Assembly (NCBI GenBank): GCA_031281385.1
Contig: JAITFL010000065.1
Coordinates: 1 to 20,114, forward strand
Reading direction: 5' to 3'
Source: Holophagales bacterium
Lineage (GTDB): Bacteria > Acidobacteriota > Holophagae > Holophagales > Holophagaceae
DNA length: 20,114 nucleotides
The notes under the pieces were generated by a model. It had not been told where the DNA came from. It saw only the letters and a program-made list of their open reading frames with translations, and did not search any database. Below, one piece after another: positions 1 through 6,786 of this stretch; position 1 is the first letter of the stretch, and every line of letters starts with the position of its first letter. The position numbers and the translations under genes were made by a program.

Positions 1-135
1 ATCGAGAGCCTGCCGAACAACTACTACTACGACGACAAGTTCAACCGCTCCGTCAGCGTGGACATTAGGGCAGTCTTAGAATCCCTTAACAATATCTATG
101 ACGCAGCCCACATAGTGGAGCAGATGGGTAGATGA
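1..135 (+). CDS. C-terminal end of an unidentified protein (partial)
   Basis: An open frame enters from the left edge in frame 1 and stops at a TGA at 133-135, giving 44 residues that begin IESLPNNYYYDDKFN and end AAHIVEQMGR. The fragment is hydrophilic, with a predicted amphipathic helix over about the last 25 residues (VDIRAVLESLNNIYDAAHIVEQMG). I do not recognise a family, and too little remains to assign a function. It converges on the minus-strand DUF2752 gene, whose stop lies 54 bases downstream. It is probably a real gene because the frame is open to the edge and the composition looks like protein, but a chance open frame of this length cannot be excluded. Confidence 0.5.
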   Translation: MESLPNNYYYDDKFNRSVSVDIRAVLESLNNIYDAAHIVEQMGR

Positions 136-189
136 AACAAACGATGTTGGCTGCGGGGGGCAACCGTTAGGCTGACGAACTACACCCTA

Positions 190-558
190 CTAACCACCCG
201 CAATTCCCACAACAACCCTATACACCCCAAAGACCATCAGCGCGGAGGCCAGTGCCAAAACCGAAGCGGTCAAAACTTTTGCTGGGGCGCGCTCAAATAT
301 GGCCGGTAATAGTAGCGTGAGGACAGCCAAGGCATAGAACAGGTAGGCGAATGGGTTGAACCCCCAGGCAAGCACGAACTGGCCGTGGGATATGGCGCAA
401 AAGGCCCTTGTGATGCCGCAGCCGGGACACTGGAGGCCAGTCGCGGCGTGGAATAAGCACATGTCAATGCCCGGCAGGGAGTCGGGCCCAAAGATGAAAC
501 TGAGCCCCAAGGCAACCAAGGCGATGCCCCTTAATACCAAATTGCGTTCAAATTGCAT
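190..558 (-). CDS. DUF2752 family small membrane protein
   Basis: Counted from the ATG at 558, the protein has 122 residues. The family signature is clear: Cys34, then CPGCGITRAF at 44-53, a short HGQF turn, and an NP pair at 68-69 in WGFNPFAYLFYAL. Three hydrophobic segments are visible, at about 8-24, 62-85 and 93-120, with the Cys-rich loop between the first two. DUF2752 proteins are small bacterial membrane proteins without a settled biochemical role; the CPGCG motif could bind metal or form a disulfide, which is inference. The frame extends upstream to another ATG at 600, adding 14 residues (MLHVSFKRFSVSVQ). Neither start has a strong Shine-Dalgarno sequence, so the start is uncertain. 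It stands alone, convergent with the preceding partial gene. Confidence 0.8.
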   Translation of the reverse strand: MQFERNLVLRGIALVALGLSFIFGPDSLPGIDMCLFHAATGLQCPGCGITRAFCAISHGQFVLAWGFNPFAYLFYALAVLTLLLPAIFERAPAKVLTASVLALASALMVFGVYRVVVGIAGG

Positions 559-607
559 TTGGACACTCACACTAAACCTTTTGAAAGACACGTGGAGCAT
601 TCGTTGT

Positions 608-622
608 CAATTGAGGCAATTG
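608..622. promoter_or_regulatory. 15-bp perfect dyad upstream of the DUF2752 gene
   Basis: CAATTG-AGG-CAATTG is a perfect inverted repeat lying 8 to 50 bases upstream of the two possible starts of the minus-strand DUF2752 gene. It could be an operator, but CAATTG is itself palindromic and AT-rich, so chance is a real alternative. No promoter hexamers were recognised beside it. Confidence 0.25.
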
Positions 623-1064
623 TAATCCACTCCAAATCATTTCTTGCCGTCCAACGACTACCCCATCCCGCCGAATGGACACGCAGCGAGGTCATTCGCC
701 CGACACATATCTTTCGTGTTCGGGTTCATGGCTAGGCAGCATGGTTCATTCATCACCGGATCATGGAACCCGCCAGGATGCTGAACCATACGCCCGATAG
801 CTTCATCGTGCCGATTGAGTACGCAGCGAGGTCATTCGCTGCTTGGACTCGAGACGGGCATCTTTCGGCCTGTTACGTTCAGCACCGGATCTTGGAAAAA
901 CTTCCTGAATGCTAACTGGGGATTCATTCAGGGCGGCCTCGCATGCGAGTCCACCCTTCATTACTCCCCAGACCCCTTATACTCGTTTCGCTAATTGCTT
1001 CATGTAAGAACAGATACATGGGCATGGCTCCGATGGGCGAGCGGGCGCATGGCTGCCCAGAAGG
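623..1064. other. Gene-poor region with repeats, no convincing gene
   Basis: About 440 bases lie between the DUF2752 gene and the end of the short TM2-like gene. Short open frames exist on the + strand but lack recognisable ribosome binding sites and protein-like composition. The region holds two copies of a 19-bp direct repeat (681-699 and 821-839), each followed 60-75 bases later by a related ACCGGATC(A/T)TGGAA segment. It also has an inverted repeat ATGGTTCA/TGAACCAT (741-748 and 782-789). The rest, 900-1064, shows nothing I can name. Confidence 0.5.
681..897. repeat. Two degenerate tandem copies of an intergenic repeat
   Basis: ACGCAGCGAGGTCATTCGC occurs exactly at 681-699 and 821-839. 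After each copy come a shared ATCTTTCG core and then a CACCGGATC(A/T)TGGAA segment (754-768 and 883-897). The repeated unit is therefore about 75-90 bp long and well conserved only at its two ends. Copy 1 also contains the dyad ATGGTTCA (741-748)/TGAACCAT (782-789), just beyond the shared part. A 9-base piece, CGCAGCGAG, recurs in the hairpin region near 5698. This looks like a dispersed non-coding repeat rather than a gene remnant. Confidence 0.5.
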
Positions 1065-1382
1065 TCATGCCTTGCCGCAAGTGGCGGTTTTGTCAATGAC
1101 TTTGACTATCTGGTACAGCAGGTTGAAGGAGTACTCATTTTCGGGGATGGATTCGCCCTTCTCCAGCCTCTCGGCAATTTGGTATGAGTCTATGACGCTT
1201 AGGACGTGGATGAAAAGGCCAGGCAGGATGCATAAGAGGTACCCGACCCCCTGGATGGCCATCACGACCGCCCACTTGGACACCTGTCCGTTGTAGGCGT
1301 GCCCAGTGCCAAAGAAAATGCCAGTGAACAGGGCCAAGATCGGACTCGCCCCGGGCTTGCTGATTTTTGCGCTTCCGGACAT
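1065..1382 (-). CDS. Short TM2-like membrane protein, paralogue of the adjacent FHA protein's C-terminal domain
   Basis: A 105-residue membrane protein. The ATG at 1382 is preceded by AGGAG eight bases upstream. There are two hydrophobic segments (about 13-26 and 38-62), a GTGHAYNGQVSKW motif at 25-37, and a conserved tail ENEYSFNLLYQIVKVIDK at about 81-98. The glycine-rich turn followed by NGQ and a Trp/Gly resembles TM2/DUF5683-type membrane domains, which is a family-level guess. Nearly every landmark recurs in the C-terminal half of the gene immediately upstream: G-x-GH...NGQ-x2-KW, IHVL-x2-ID, E-(N/D)-EYS-x2-LLY-x-IV. The gene therefore looks like a duplicate that has no FHA domain. It starts 44 bases after the FHA gene ends and is probably in the same transcript. 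Function unknown. Confidence 0.75.
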   Translation of the reverse strand: MSGSAKISKPGASPILALFTGIFFGTGHAYNGQVSKWAVVMAIQGVGYLLCILPGLFIHVLSVIDSYQIAERLEKGESIPENEYSFNLLYQIVKVIDKTATCGKA

Positions 1383-1426
1383 TGCGGTATCTCCTATTGT
1401 GTTGTTTGCCTAGCTATCTTTGGCTA

Positions 1427-2239
1427 TCAGCGGCCGCGCCTAGCCATCTTGTCGAAGATGCGGACGATGCTATAGAGCAGCGGCAGGGAATATTCGTCTT
1501 CGTGGAGGGTTCTGCCGTATCTGAGGCTCTTGCCAGTCATAAATGCGTCAATTGAGTACAGGACATGAATAATGATCATCGGCAGCAGCCAAATCAGCAG
1601 GACGGCGTAAATGCCCGCATTGGAACCCCCAAAGGCCGTCGGGGGAAGAAGGTGCGCCAAGATGCAGCTTACTATCGAAGCTAAAAAGAGAGCCAGCACG
1701 TTGAATGCCCACTTTCGCTGTTGGCCGTTAACTATCATGTGACCCGCGCCCAAGAGGAACAAAGTGAGTATGCACGCCGAGGCGGCATCGGCCCCTGGCC
1801 TGAAAACCATCCTTGGAGTGTCCGAGATGCCGCCACTTTGGACCGTTATGGTGTGCGGCTCATTGCCGGGTTGGCGCTGTTGGTGGGCCTTTTCAACGCG
1901 GGGAGCACTATCCGCCGCCCCACCGCTTGGAACGCTGGCTTTCGTGCTGGCTCCGTTTTTATCTTGGAAAATAATCTTGACCTGCCCAAGGTTGAACTGT
2001 GCGCCATCGGAGAGCGCCGCCATAGCCACTTTTCTGCCCATGACGGTTATCCCGTTGACGCTCTCTAGGTCAACTATGGTGTAGTTTCGCCCTTCCCGCC
2101 GCACGGCGGCGTGATAGCGGCTGACGCTGGCATCGGCTATCCTTAGGTTGTTGTCGAACTCTCGGCCAATCCGTACATCATCGTCCACCAGCTCGAATTC
2201 GCGGATGCCTGTACTTTCATGGATCAACAGCTTGGCCAT
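1427..2239 (-). CDS. FHA domain protein with C-terminal TM2-like membrane domain
   Basis: A 270-residue protein. An FHA domain spans about 1-92, with GRE at 25-27, SRYHA at 40-44 and DLESVNG at 57-63, the residues that form the phosphothreonine pocket in this fold. A polar Ala/Gly/Gln-rich linker follows (about 93-145), then a membrane part (about 150-250) with GAGHMIVNGQQRKW and the EDEYSLPLLYSIVRIFDK tail. FHA domains read Ser/Thr-kinase phosphorylation, so this is likely a membrane-anchored phosphoprotein receptor with the FHA domain in the cytoplasm (inference). The start at ATG 2239 is chosen over a TTG at 2263 because GAAAGAGG sits just upstream and a candidate -10 box overlaps the TTG. 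No kinase gene lies in the window. Confidence 0.85.
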   Translation of the reverse strand: MAKLLIHESTGIREFELVDDDVRIGREFDNNLRIADASVSRYHAAVRREGRNYTIVDLESVNGITVMGRKVAMAALSDGAQFNLGQVKIIFQDKNGASTKASVPSGGAADSAPRVEKAHQQRQPGNEPHTITVQSGGISDTPRMVFRPGADAASACILTLFLLGAGHMIVNGQQRKWAFNVLALFLASIVSCILAHLLPPTAFGGSNAGIYAVLLIWLLPMIIIHVLYSIDAFMTGKSLRYGRTLHEDEYSLPLLYSIVRIFDKMARRGR

Positions 2240-2263
2240 CTTGACCTCTTTCAGCAAAGACAA

Positions 2264-2293
2264 ATTATAGCAGCTACAAGGTACAAGTTACAA
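2264..2293 (-). promoter_or_regulatory. Candidate sigma-70 type promoter for the FHA gene
   Basis: On the minus strand a TTGTAA hexamer (2293-2288) and a perfect TATAAT (2269-2264) are separated by 18 bases. Transcription would begin near 2257, leaving a leader of about 18 bases before the ATG at 2239. This supports ATG 2239 over TTG 2263 and suggests that the FHA gene and its small paralogue can be transcribed separately from the gene upstream. The -35 half overlaps the inverted repeat at 2272-2330. Confidence 0.5.
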
Positions 2294-2330
2294 GAGGCCG
2301 CATCCGAACCTAGTCTTGTACTTTGTAGCT
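2272..2330. repeat. 16-bp inverted repeat between two minus-strand genes
   Basis: AGCTACAAGGTACAAG (2272-2287) pairs with CTTGTACTTTGTAGCT (2315-2330) except for one position, across a 27-base loop. It lies just after the 810-residue protein gene ends, so it could end or protect that transcript. No T-run follows, so it is not a standard intrinsic terminator. One arm overlaps the candidate promoter spacer, so it could instead be a regulatory dyad. A miniature repeat element is a third option. Confidence 0.4.
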
Positions 2331-2348
2331 AACTACATAATCCCTCAA

Positions 2349-4781
2349 CTATCTCCCATACTTCTCATATAGCTTCGTCACTTCTGCCTCTATGTTCTTC
2401 CAGCGGGGGGATTCCTTCCAGACGGCCACCCACTCTTTTAGCGCGGCGTCCCTGCCAAGGTTCAGATACGCCTCAATGAGGGGCAGCGTGGAACCGCTCC
2501 AACTGTATGAGTTTCCTAAGTGAAAGTTCAGGTTGCCCAGCTCGCCGCGGCTTCTCAGGCCCTCCCAGAAAGGCTCTAGGGCGTTCACCACTCCGCTCCA
2601 GTTTTCGTTCAATTTGTATTTTTCGGCGGCTTGCATCCTCAGAGCCACTCCGACGTCCATCCTAGAAAGATTGGAGTACTTTTCTTGCAGGGGCGATTGC
2701 ACAATGGAATCCAAAAAATCGGAAAATTGCGTGTCCCGGCTTGGATCAAACAGCATAATCCATAAATCCCAGTAATAGTCCTCATCGGACGGCAGTTTTT
2801 GGACTTTTGCCGAGGCGAGGGGAAGCAGCTCTTTACAGAGAGCTTTCATGGTGGGGCTATATTTAAGCGTTTCGTACGTATCAATGTGTATGGGTTCCCA
2901 ATGGATGTACAGCCAGAAATTGTTTGCCAAAAAGTCTATCAGCTTCCTGTAGTATTGCGCGTACTCGCCCCATATCAGCGCGTCGTCATCGTCGGACAGC
3001 TCGCTCGCCTTGGTCTGAGCGATCTTAGCCTCGGTCTTGGCAGTGGCGGCGTCAAGAAGGATAGGCACCAATTCTTCCAATGCCCCATAGTAGTTGGGGG
3101 TTTCCTTAAATGCCCTCTTTAACCTGTCAACCGGCTTTTCGGCCCTTGCGTGCTCCAGTGCCGCAACCAAGTCCTTCACCGATGGCATGCCAAGGCCAGA
3201 CGATGTGACTTTTAGCTCGCCATCGGTGTCCATCAGCATCGCCCATCTAGTCTCGCTGCCAAACCAGCCCTCCCTTTGCTGCATTAGGGCGGACAGCTCT
3301 TTGTTCAGCGCCGCGCCCTCCAATTGCCATTCGACAAGTTCCTTCGACTTCAGCAGTTGGCTTAGTTGTTTGTTTTCCATGGCGACGATTCCCAACGAAG
3401 CGAGGAGGGGATGGAGGGGTTCCACTTCTCCATTGACCAGCACGACAAGGGGAAAGTTGTCACGTGGCAGTATGGCCTCTAGGTATTCCACGTCATTTTT
3501 CCCAGGTGTTGCCTCTATCTGCATGTCGCGCCACTTTGTGGCCAAGTCCTGTCTGCCGCATTTAATTGCCAAGTCTGCGGCCTTTTGGGTAAAGTTGGGG
3601 TTGTGGGGAAATTTTGCGAAGGTCTTTACCACGTATTCTGCGTCGCCAGCGCGAGAGGTTCTGATCAAAGCCTCCAACATCTCCAACATTTCGCCACTCT
3701 CATTTTCTGCCCTCTTCTTGAGGTCGGCCACGGCTATCATTTTGCTGCTTGCGGTCAACTGGGAATGGATAGAATATTGGGAAGCCAGCATGGATTTGCG
3801 CCGCGCCCAAAGCCTTTCGGCCAAGGAGCCCCACCTGTTGTTCTCGCGGTCTTCCTTGCCCAGCATTTCCCTTGCAAAGTAGGATTCCGCCGGCAGCGTG
3901 GCCAAGAGGGCTTGGATAGAACTCTTATCCCTAGCGATCCCTCTCATCCAAGCGTATGTCTGCCAAAGATACTCGTAACTGGGCCTCTCCCGCAGGGCTT
4001 CCGCCACCTTTGGAAGGTGCAGCCTGTAAAGCCCCGCCATAATGCGGCTGCAGGCCTCCAGCGGGATCTGCCGCTCTGGCCGTATGAAATTCCTTATCAT
4101 GCGCCATTCGCCTGTATTGAACACTAAGTCCATTTCCTGCGCGTAGCCCCCCCAAATTTCGATGTCGTCCTTTGCCGCAAGCGTCTTGTCGGCATACTTG
4201 GCGATTTCGGAGTTAATGTTCAGCCAAGTGTATGTATATTCTGTGATTGCGTGCTGCCCTGGGGGCAATTCGTCTGCGGTTATGGCATTGAGCTTCAGCG
4301 TCCTGATGGTGCGCTTTTCGGCTATGACCCTTAGCCTGGTCAATAGGTCTATTCTGGCGGACAGGTGGCCGGGATGTTGCTTCAGGAATTCTCTAAGAAC
4401 TTTTATTGGGCTTCGCAGTCCCGCTTTTTGCAGCGCGGCACTTATCGCTTCGGCACTTGGCAACGCGCCCCCTTGGACGATGGCAAAGCCATTTGAATCC
4501 ACCAAGGCCCAGTTGGAGCCCAAGGTCATCTTGAGCTGTTGCTTAATTTCAGTGGCGTCTTTCGACTGGGGGGCCAGTGCGAGCTGCCGCAGGCCCAAGT
4601 CTATCAGCTCGTCCGAGCGCAGGATGGCCCGCATCTTGGCTGCGGCGGTATCGTCATCCCCAAAATACACCAGCATCGCCCCATTGCCCCTTAACTCCGC
4701 CTTGATCCTGTCGGACTGGCCAAAGGCCGGAGCCGCCATAAGAAAACAGAGCGAGATGATGGCGGCTTGTATGGGTTTCAT
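2349..4781 (-). CDS. Large exported helical protein with internal duplication, function unknown
   Basis: An 810-residue protein with a signal peptide (hydrophobic core about 5-18, likely cleavage near AFG/Q at 20-22), so exported to the periplasm or cell surface. No enzyme motif was recognised. Two related halves are visible. NWALVDSNG at 90-98 with following helices (to about 150) matches RWAMLMDTDG at 512-521 and its helices (to about 580). DIEIWGGYAQEMD at 206-218 matches DALIWGEYAQYYR at 600-612. The early part of each half (about 35-105 and 443-525) resembles a thioredoxin-like alpha/beta fold lacking a CxxC pair; the rest looks like helical TPR- or HEAT-type repeats. The gene starts 36 bases after the barrel gene ends, with only a weak AAGAA ribosome site, suggesting one transcript. 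The fold assignment is inference. Confidence 0.8.
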   Translation of the reverse strand: MKPIQAAIISLCFLMAAPAFGQSDRIKAELRGNGAMLVYFGDDDTAAAKMRAILRSDELIDLGLRQLALAPQSKDATEIKQQLKMTLGSNWALVDSNGFAIVQGGALPSAEAISAALQKAGLRSPIKVLREFLKQHPGHLSARIDLLTRLRVIAEKRTIRTLKLNAITADELPPGQHAITEYTYTWLNINSEIAKYADKTLAAKDDIEIWGGYAQEMDLVFNTGEWRMIRNFIRPERQIPLEACSRIMAGLYRLHLPKVAEALRERPSYEYLWQTYAWMRGIARDKSSIQALLATLPAESYFAREMLGKEDRENNRWGSLAERLWARRKSMLASQYSIHSQLTASSKMIAVADLKKRAENESGEMLEMLEALIRTSRAGDAEYVVKTFAKFPHNPNFTQKAADLAIKCGRQDLATKWRDMQIEATPGKNDVEYLEAILPRDNFPLVVLVNGEVEPLHPLLASLGIVAMENKQLSQLLKSKELVEWQLEGAALNKELSALMQQREGWFGSETRWAMLMDTDGELKVTSSGLGMPSVKDLVAALEHARAEKPVDRLKRAFKETPNYYGALEELVPILLDAATAKTEAKIAQTKASELSDDDDALIWGEYAQYYRKLIDFLANNFWLYIHWEPIHIDTYETLKYSPTMKALCKELLPLASAKVQKLPSDEDYYWDLWIMLFDPSRDTQFSDFLDSIVQSPLQEKYSNLSRMDVGVALRMQAAEKYKLNENWSGVVNALEPFWEGLRSRGELGNLNFHLGNSYSWSGSTLPLIEAYLNLGRDAALKEWVAVWKESPRWKNIEAEVTKLYEKYGR

Positions 4782-4817
4782 TGTGTTCTTATTTTCTTAA
4801 CTCCGTCCAGCGTTGCG

Positions 4818-5612
4818 CTACCACCTGAGCGAGACTCCAACACCAAACCGATTGTTGTCAATCCTTGCTTCCAGATCGTCTTGCACTGAGCCAAAGGGTA
4901 CATCGAACCGCTGGTTTTCAATAAAGGCCCTAGCACCCAGCCATGGCAAGAAGTAGTAGCGGGCTTCGGCGGCAAAGAGCGTGTATGTTGCCCCGCTGTA
5001 CGCCAGTAGATGAACCCTGCCCCTAAACTCCAGCGCATCGCCGAGAGCCTTGGCGCCGCACGAAAGGCCTATCTGCGGGATGGGCAAGGGCAGGGAGTAG
5101 CTGACTGGGCCATCGTCGTCTTCTCTGTTGGCAGCCGAAGTATTTTTGGCTTCGGCCTCAACCTGCATCACCCAAGCCTGCAGGCCAAGGTCAATGCCAA
5201 GCCAGAAATGCTCGAACCTCAAAACCTTGATTGTGCCGGTAAAGTCAACCATCGTGTTTTTGAGGCTACTCGTCACCTCTGTGCCTTCCTCGAATGTGTG
5301 CCCACCAACATCGGTAGGCTCGGTCATCCGTCTTTGGCCAGCGAAATCATGGAAGCCGATGTCTAGCTGGAATCCGCCCCTAGGACCAAGGTAGTCAATG
5401 CGGGCACCAAGGCCCAAGCCGTTGCTGTTTAGCCCCAGATCCTTTTTGGCGTCAAAATTCGTCTGAGAGCCGTCTTCTAACTGGTGCAGATACAGTCCCA
5501 GCCCGGGGGCGTCGCCATAGAGCCCGAATGACCATTTTTTCCCAGATGGGGCCTGCCCAACGAGCGAGGCCGTAGCCATGAAGCAGGCGAAAGCGGTGAT
5601 TGCAAATTTCAT
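4818..5612 (-). CDS. Probable outer-membrane beta-barrel protein
   Basis: A 264-residue protein with a signal peptide (MKFAITAFACFMATASLVGQA, cleavage about 18-21). The mature part alternates polar and hydrophobic residues in Gly- and aromatic-rich strands (for example GLGLGARIDYLG, GGFQLDIGFHDF, FGVGVSLRW). It ends in an aromatic residue, SLRW, as do many barrels recognised by the BAM machinery. The size fits an 8- to 12-strand barrel; no specific family was recognised and the substrate or role is unknown. ATG 5612 is preceded by AAGGAG seven bases upstream. The gene is upstream of, and close to, the 810-residue exported protein (36-base gap), so the two may act together in the envelope (inference). 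Confidence 0.75.
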   Translation of the reverse strand: MKFAITAFACFMATASLVGQAPSGKKWSFGLYGDAPGLGLYLHQLEDGSQTNFDAKKDLGLNSNGLGLGARIDYLGPRGGFQLDIGFHDFAGQRRMTEPTDVGGHTFEEGTEVTSSLKNTMVDFTGTIKVLRFEHFWLGIDLGLQAWVMQVEAEAKNTSAANREDDDGPVSYSLPLPIPQIGLSCGAKALGDALEFRGRVHLLAYSGATYTLFAAEARYYFLPWLGARAFIENQRFDVPFGSVQDDLEARIDNNRFGVGVSLRW

Positions 5613-5695
5613 ATCATGTCTCCTTGGTTGTTGAGTGGGGGAATCCTCCAGTCAAAATACTGCATCAAGCAGCTCTAAAAGGACGGACACCTAAA

Positions 5696-5752
5696 GGCGC
5701 AGCGAGAATGTAGCGAGCCGCGTCAGCGGTGGCGGATATGGAAAGCTGCGCC
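5696..5752. repeat. REP-like hairpin element downstream of cydB
   Basis: GGCGCAGC (5696-5703) is the perfect inverted partner of GCTGCGCC (5745-5752). Inside lies a second small hairpin, GCCGC-GTCA-GCGGT (5717-5730). The element sits between the end of cydB (5776) and the barrel gene (5612). It could stabilise the cydAB transcript end or act as a weak terminator, but no T-run follows. The arm shares CGCAGCGAG with the repeats at 681 and 821, pointing to a family of intergenic repeats. Confidence 0.45.
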
Positions 5753-5775
5753 CCGATGACCCCTAATCCCTATCT

Positions 5776-6786
5776 TCACTCTAGGCTGTCTTCCGTGATC
5801 TGTTCCCTGAACTTGAAATAGACCCAAGTCTGGTAGGCGATGACTATTGGCAGGAAACACACCACAACGCCGAGCATGATCTTGAGCGTCAGGGGGCTGG
5901 ACGCGGCGTTGAACGCCGTCACCGAATATGCTGGGTCAATGCTGGAGGGCATGATGTTCGGGTACAGGCCCGCCACGCCAAACAGCGTGACGCCCAATAT
6001 CAGTGCCGAAGAACTGAACCAGGCCTTCCATGCGCAGCCTTTGGCGATAAACAGCAACTGCCCGAACAGTCCCAAAACGGCCAGCAGCGGCAGGACAAGC
6101 CAGTACGGCCTGGCAAACACGTTTTGCCACAACTGTGTGTAAAAATATGTCATGATCAAGAAAACGACGGCCAGCAAGGCTTCGACCATCCACAGCGTTT
6201 TTGCGTAACCAATGGCCTTGTCCTTTAGCTCGCCAGTGGCGCGGGTGCAAAGCCAGATGGCTCCGTGCACGCAGAAGACCGCCACAAAGGTCAGGCCGCC
6301 CACCAAACCGTAAGGGTTCAGCAATGTGAGCAGGTTCCCCTTGAAGATGCCGTCGCCGTCCAGCGGAAGACCCATGAAGATGTTGGCGAAGGCCACGCCA
6401 AGCAGCAGCGCCGGCAGGAATGAGCCAATGGCCAAGCACACATCCCAGACCTTCCTCCAGGCGCAGCTATCAACATTGTCCCTAAACTCAAATACTACGC
6501 CGCGCAGTATCAGCGCGAAGAGCAGCAGCATGAGCGGGGTGTACAGGCCCGAAAACATTATGGCGTAGGCCAAAGGGAAAGCGGCGAATGTCACGCCCCC
6601 TGCCGTTATCAGCCACACTTCGTTTCCGTCCCAGAACGGCCCCATTGCGCGAAGAAGTGCCTTTTTTTCAAACTCCGACTTGGCCAAAAATGGCGACAGC
6701 GTGCCAAGCCCAAGGTCGAAGCCGTCCAGCATGAAATAGACGGCCCAGGCGATGCCCCAGATAGCGAACCAAATAGTTTCAAGCAT
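5776..6786 (-). CDS. cydB: Cytochrome bd quinol oxidase subunit II
   Basis: A 336-residue integral membrane protein of the CydB family, the partner subunit of CydA in the bd-type terminal oxidase that oxidises quinol and reduces oxygen to water at the cytoplasmic membrane. Family motifs are present: GFDLGLG at 22-28, WDGNEVWL at 52-59 and LRG-x-FEFR at 94-102, within eight or nine hydrophobic helices. It is somewhat shorter than E. coli CydB (379 residues), mainly toward the C-terminus, which is common outside Proteobacteria. Its ATG lies inside the end of cydA (ATGCTTGA, 8-base overlap), so translation is probably coupled. No small CydX-like frame was identified after it, and cydCD are not in the window. 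Confidence 0.96.
   Translation of the reverse strand: MLETIWFAIWGIAWAVYFMLDGFDLGLGTLSPFLAKSEFEKKALLRAMGPFWDGNEVWLITAGGVTFAAFPLAYAIMFSGLYTPLMLLLFALILRGVVFEFRDNVDSCAWRKVWDVCLAIGSFLPALLLGVAFANIFMGLPLDGDGIFKGNLLTLLNPYGLVGGLTFVAVFCVHGAIWLCTRATGELKDKAIGYAKTLWMVEALLAVVFLIMTYFYTQLWQNVFARPYWLVLPLLAVLGLFGQLLFIAKGCAWKAWFSSSALILGVTLFGVAGLYPNIMPSSIDPAYSVTAFNAASSPLTLKIMLGVVVCFLPIVIAYQTWVYFKFREQITEDSLE

Noticed and set aside
681..897. Possible CRISPR array
   Set aside because: Only two copies, 140 bases apart, with diverged partial repeats between them and no cas genes nearby.
943..1296. 117-residue open frame on the + strand
   Set aside because: It overlaps most of the well-supported minus-strand TM2-like gene and has no ribosome site or recognisable motif.
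3094..3882. 262-residue open frame on the + strand inside the 810-residue protein gene
   Set aside because: It is a serine-rich antisense shadow; the minus-strand gene has a signal peptide, internal homology and operon context.
5613..5775. Possible cydX-type small gene after cydB
   Set aside because: No short frame with a ribosome site and a single membrane helix was seen; the span is taken up by the hairpin element and the barrel gene leader.
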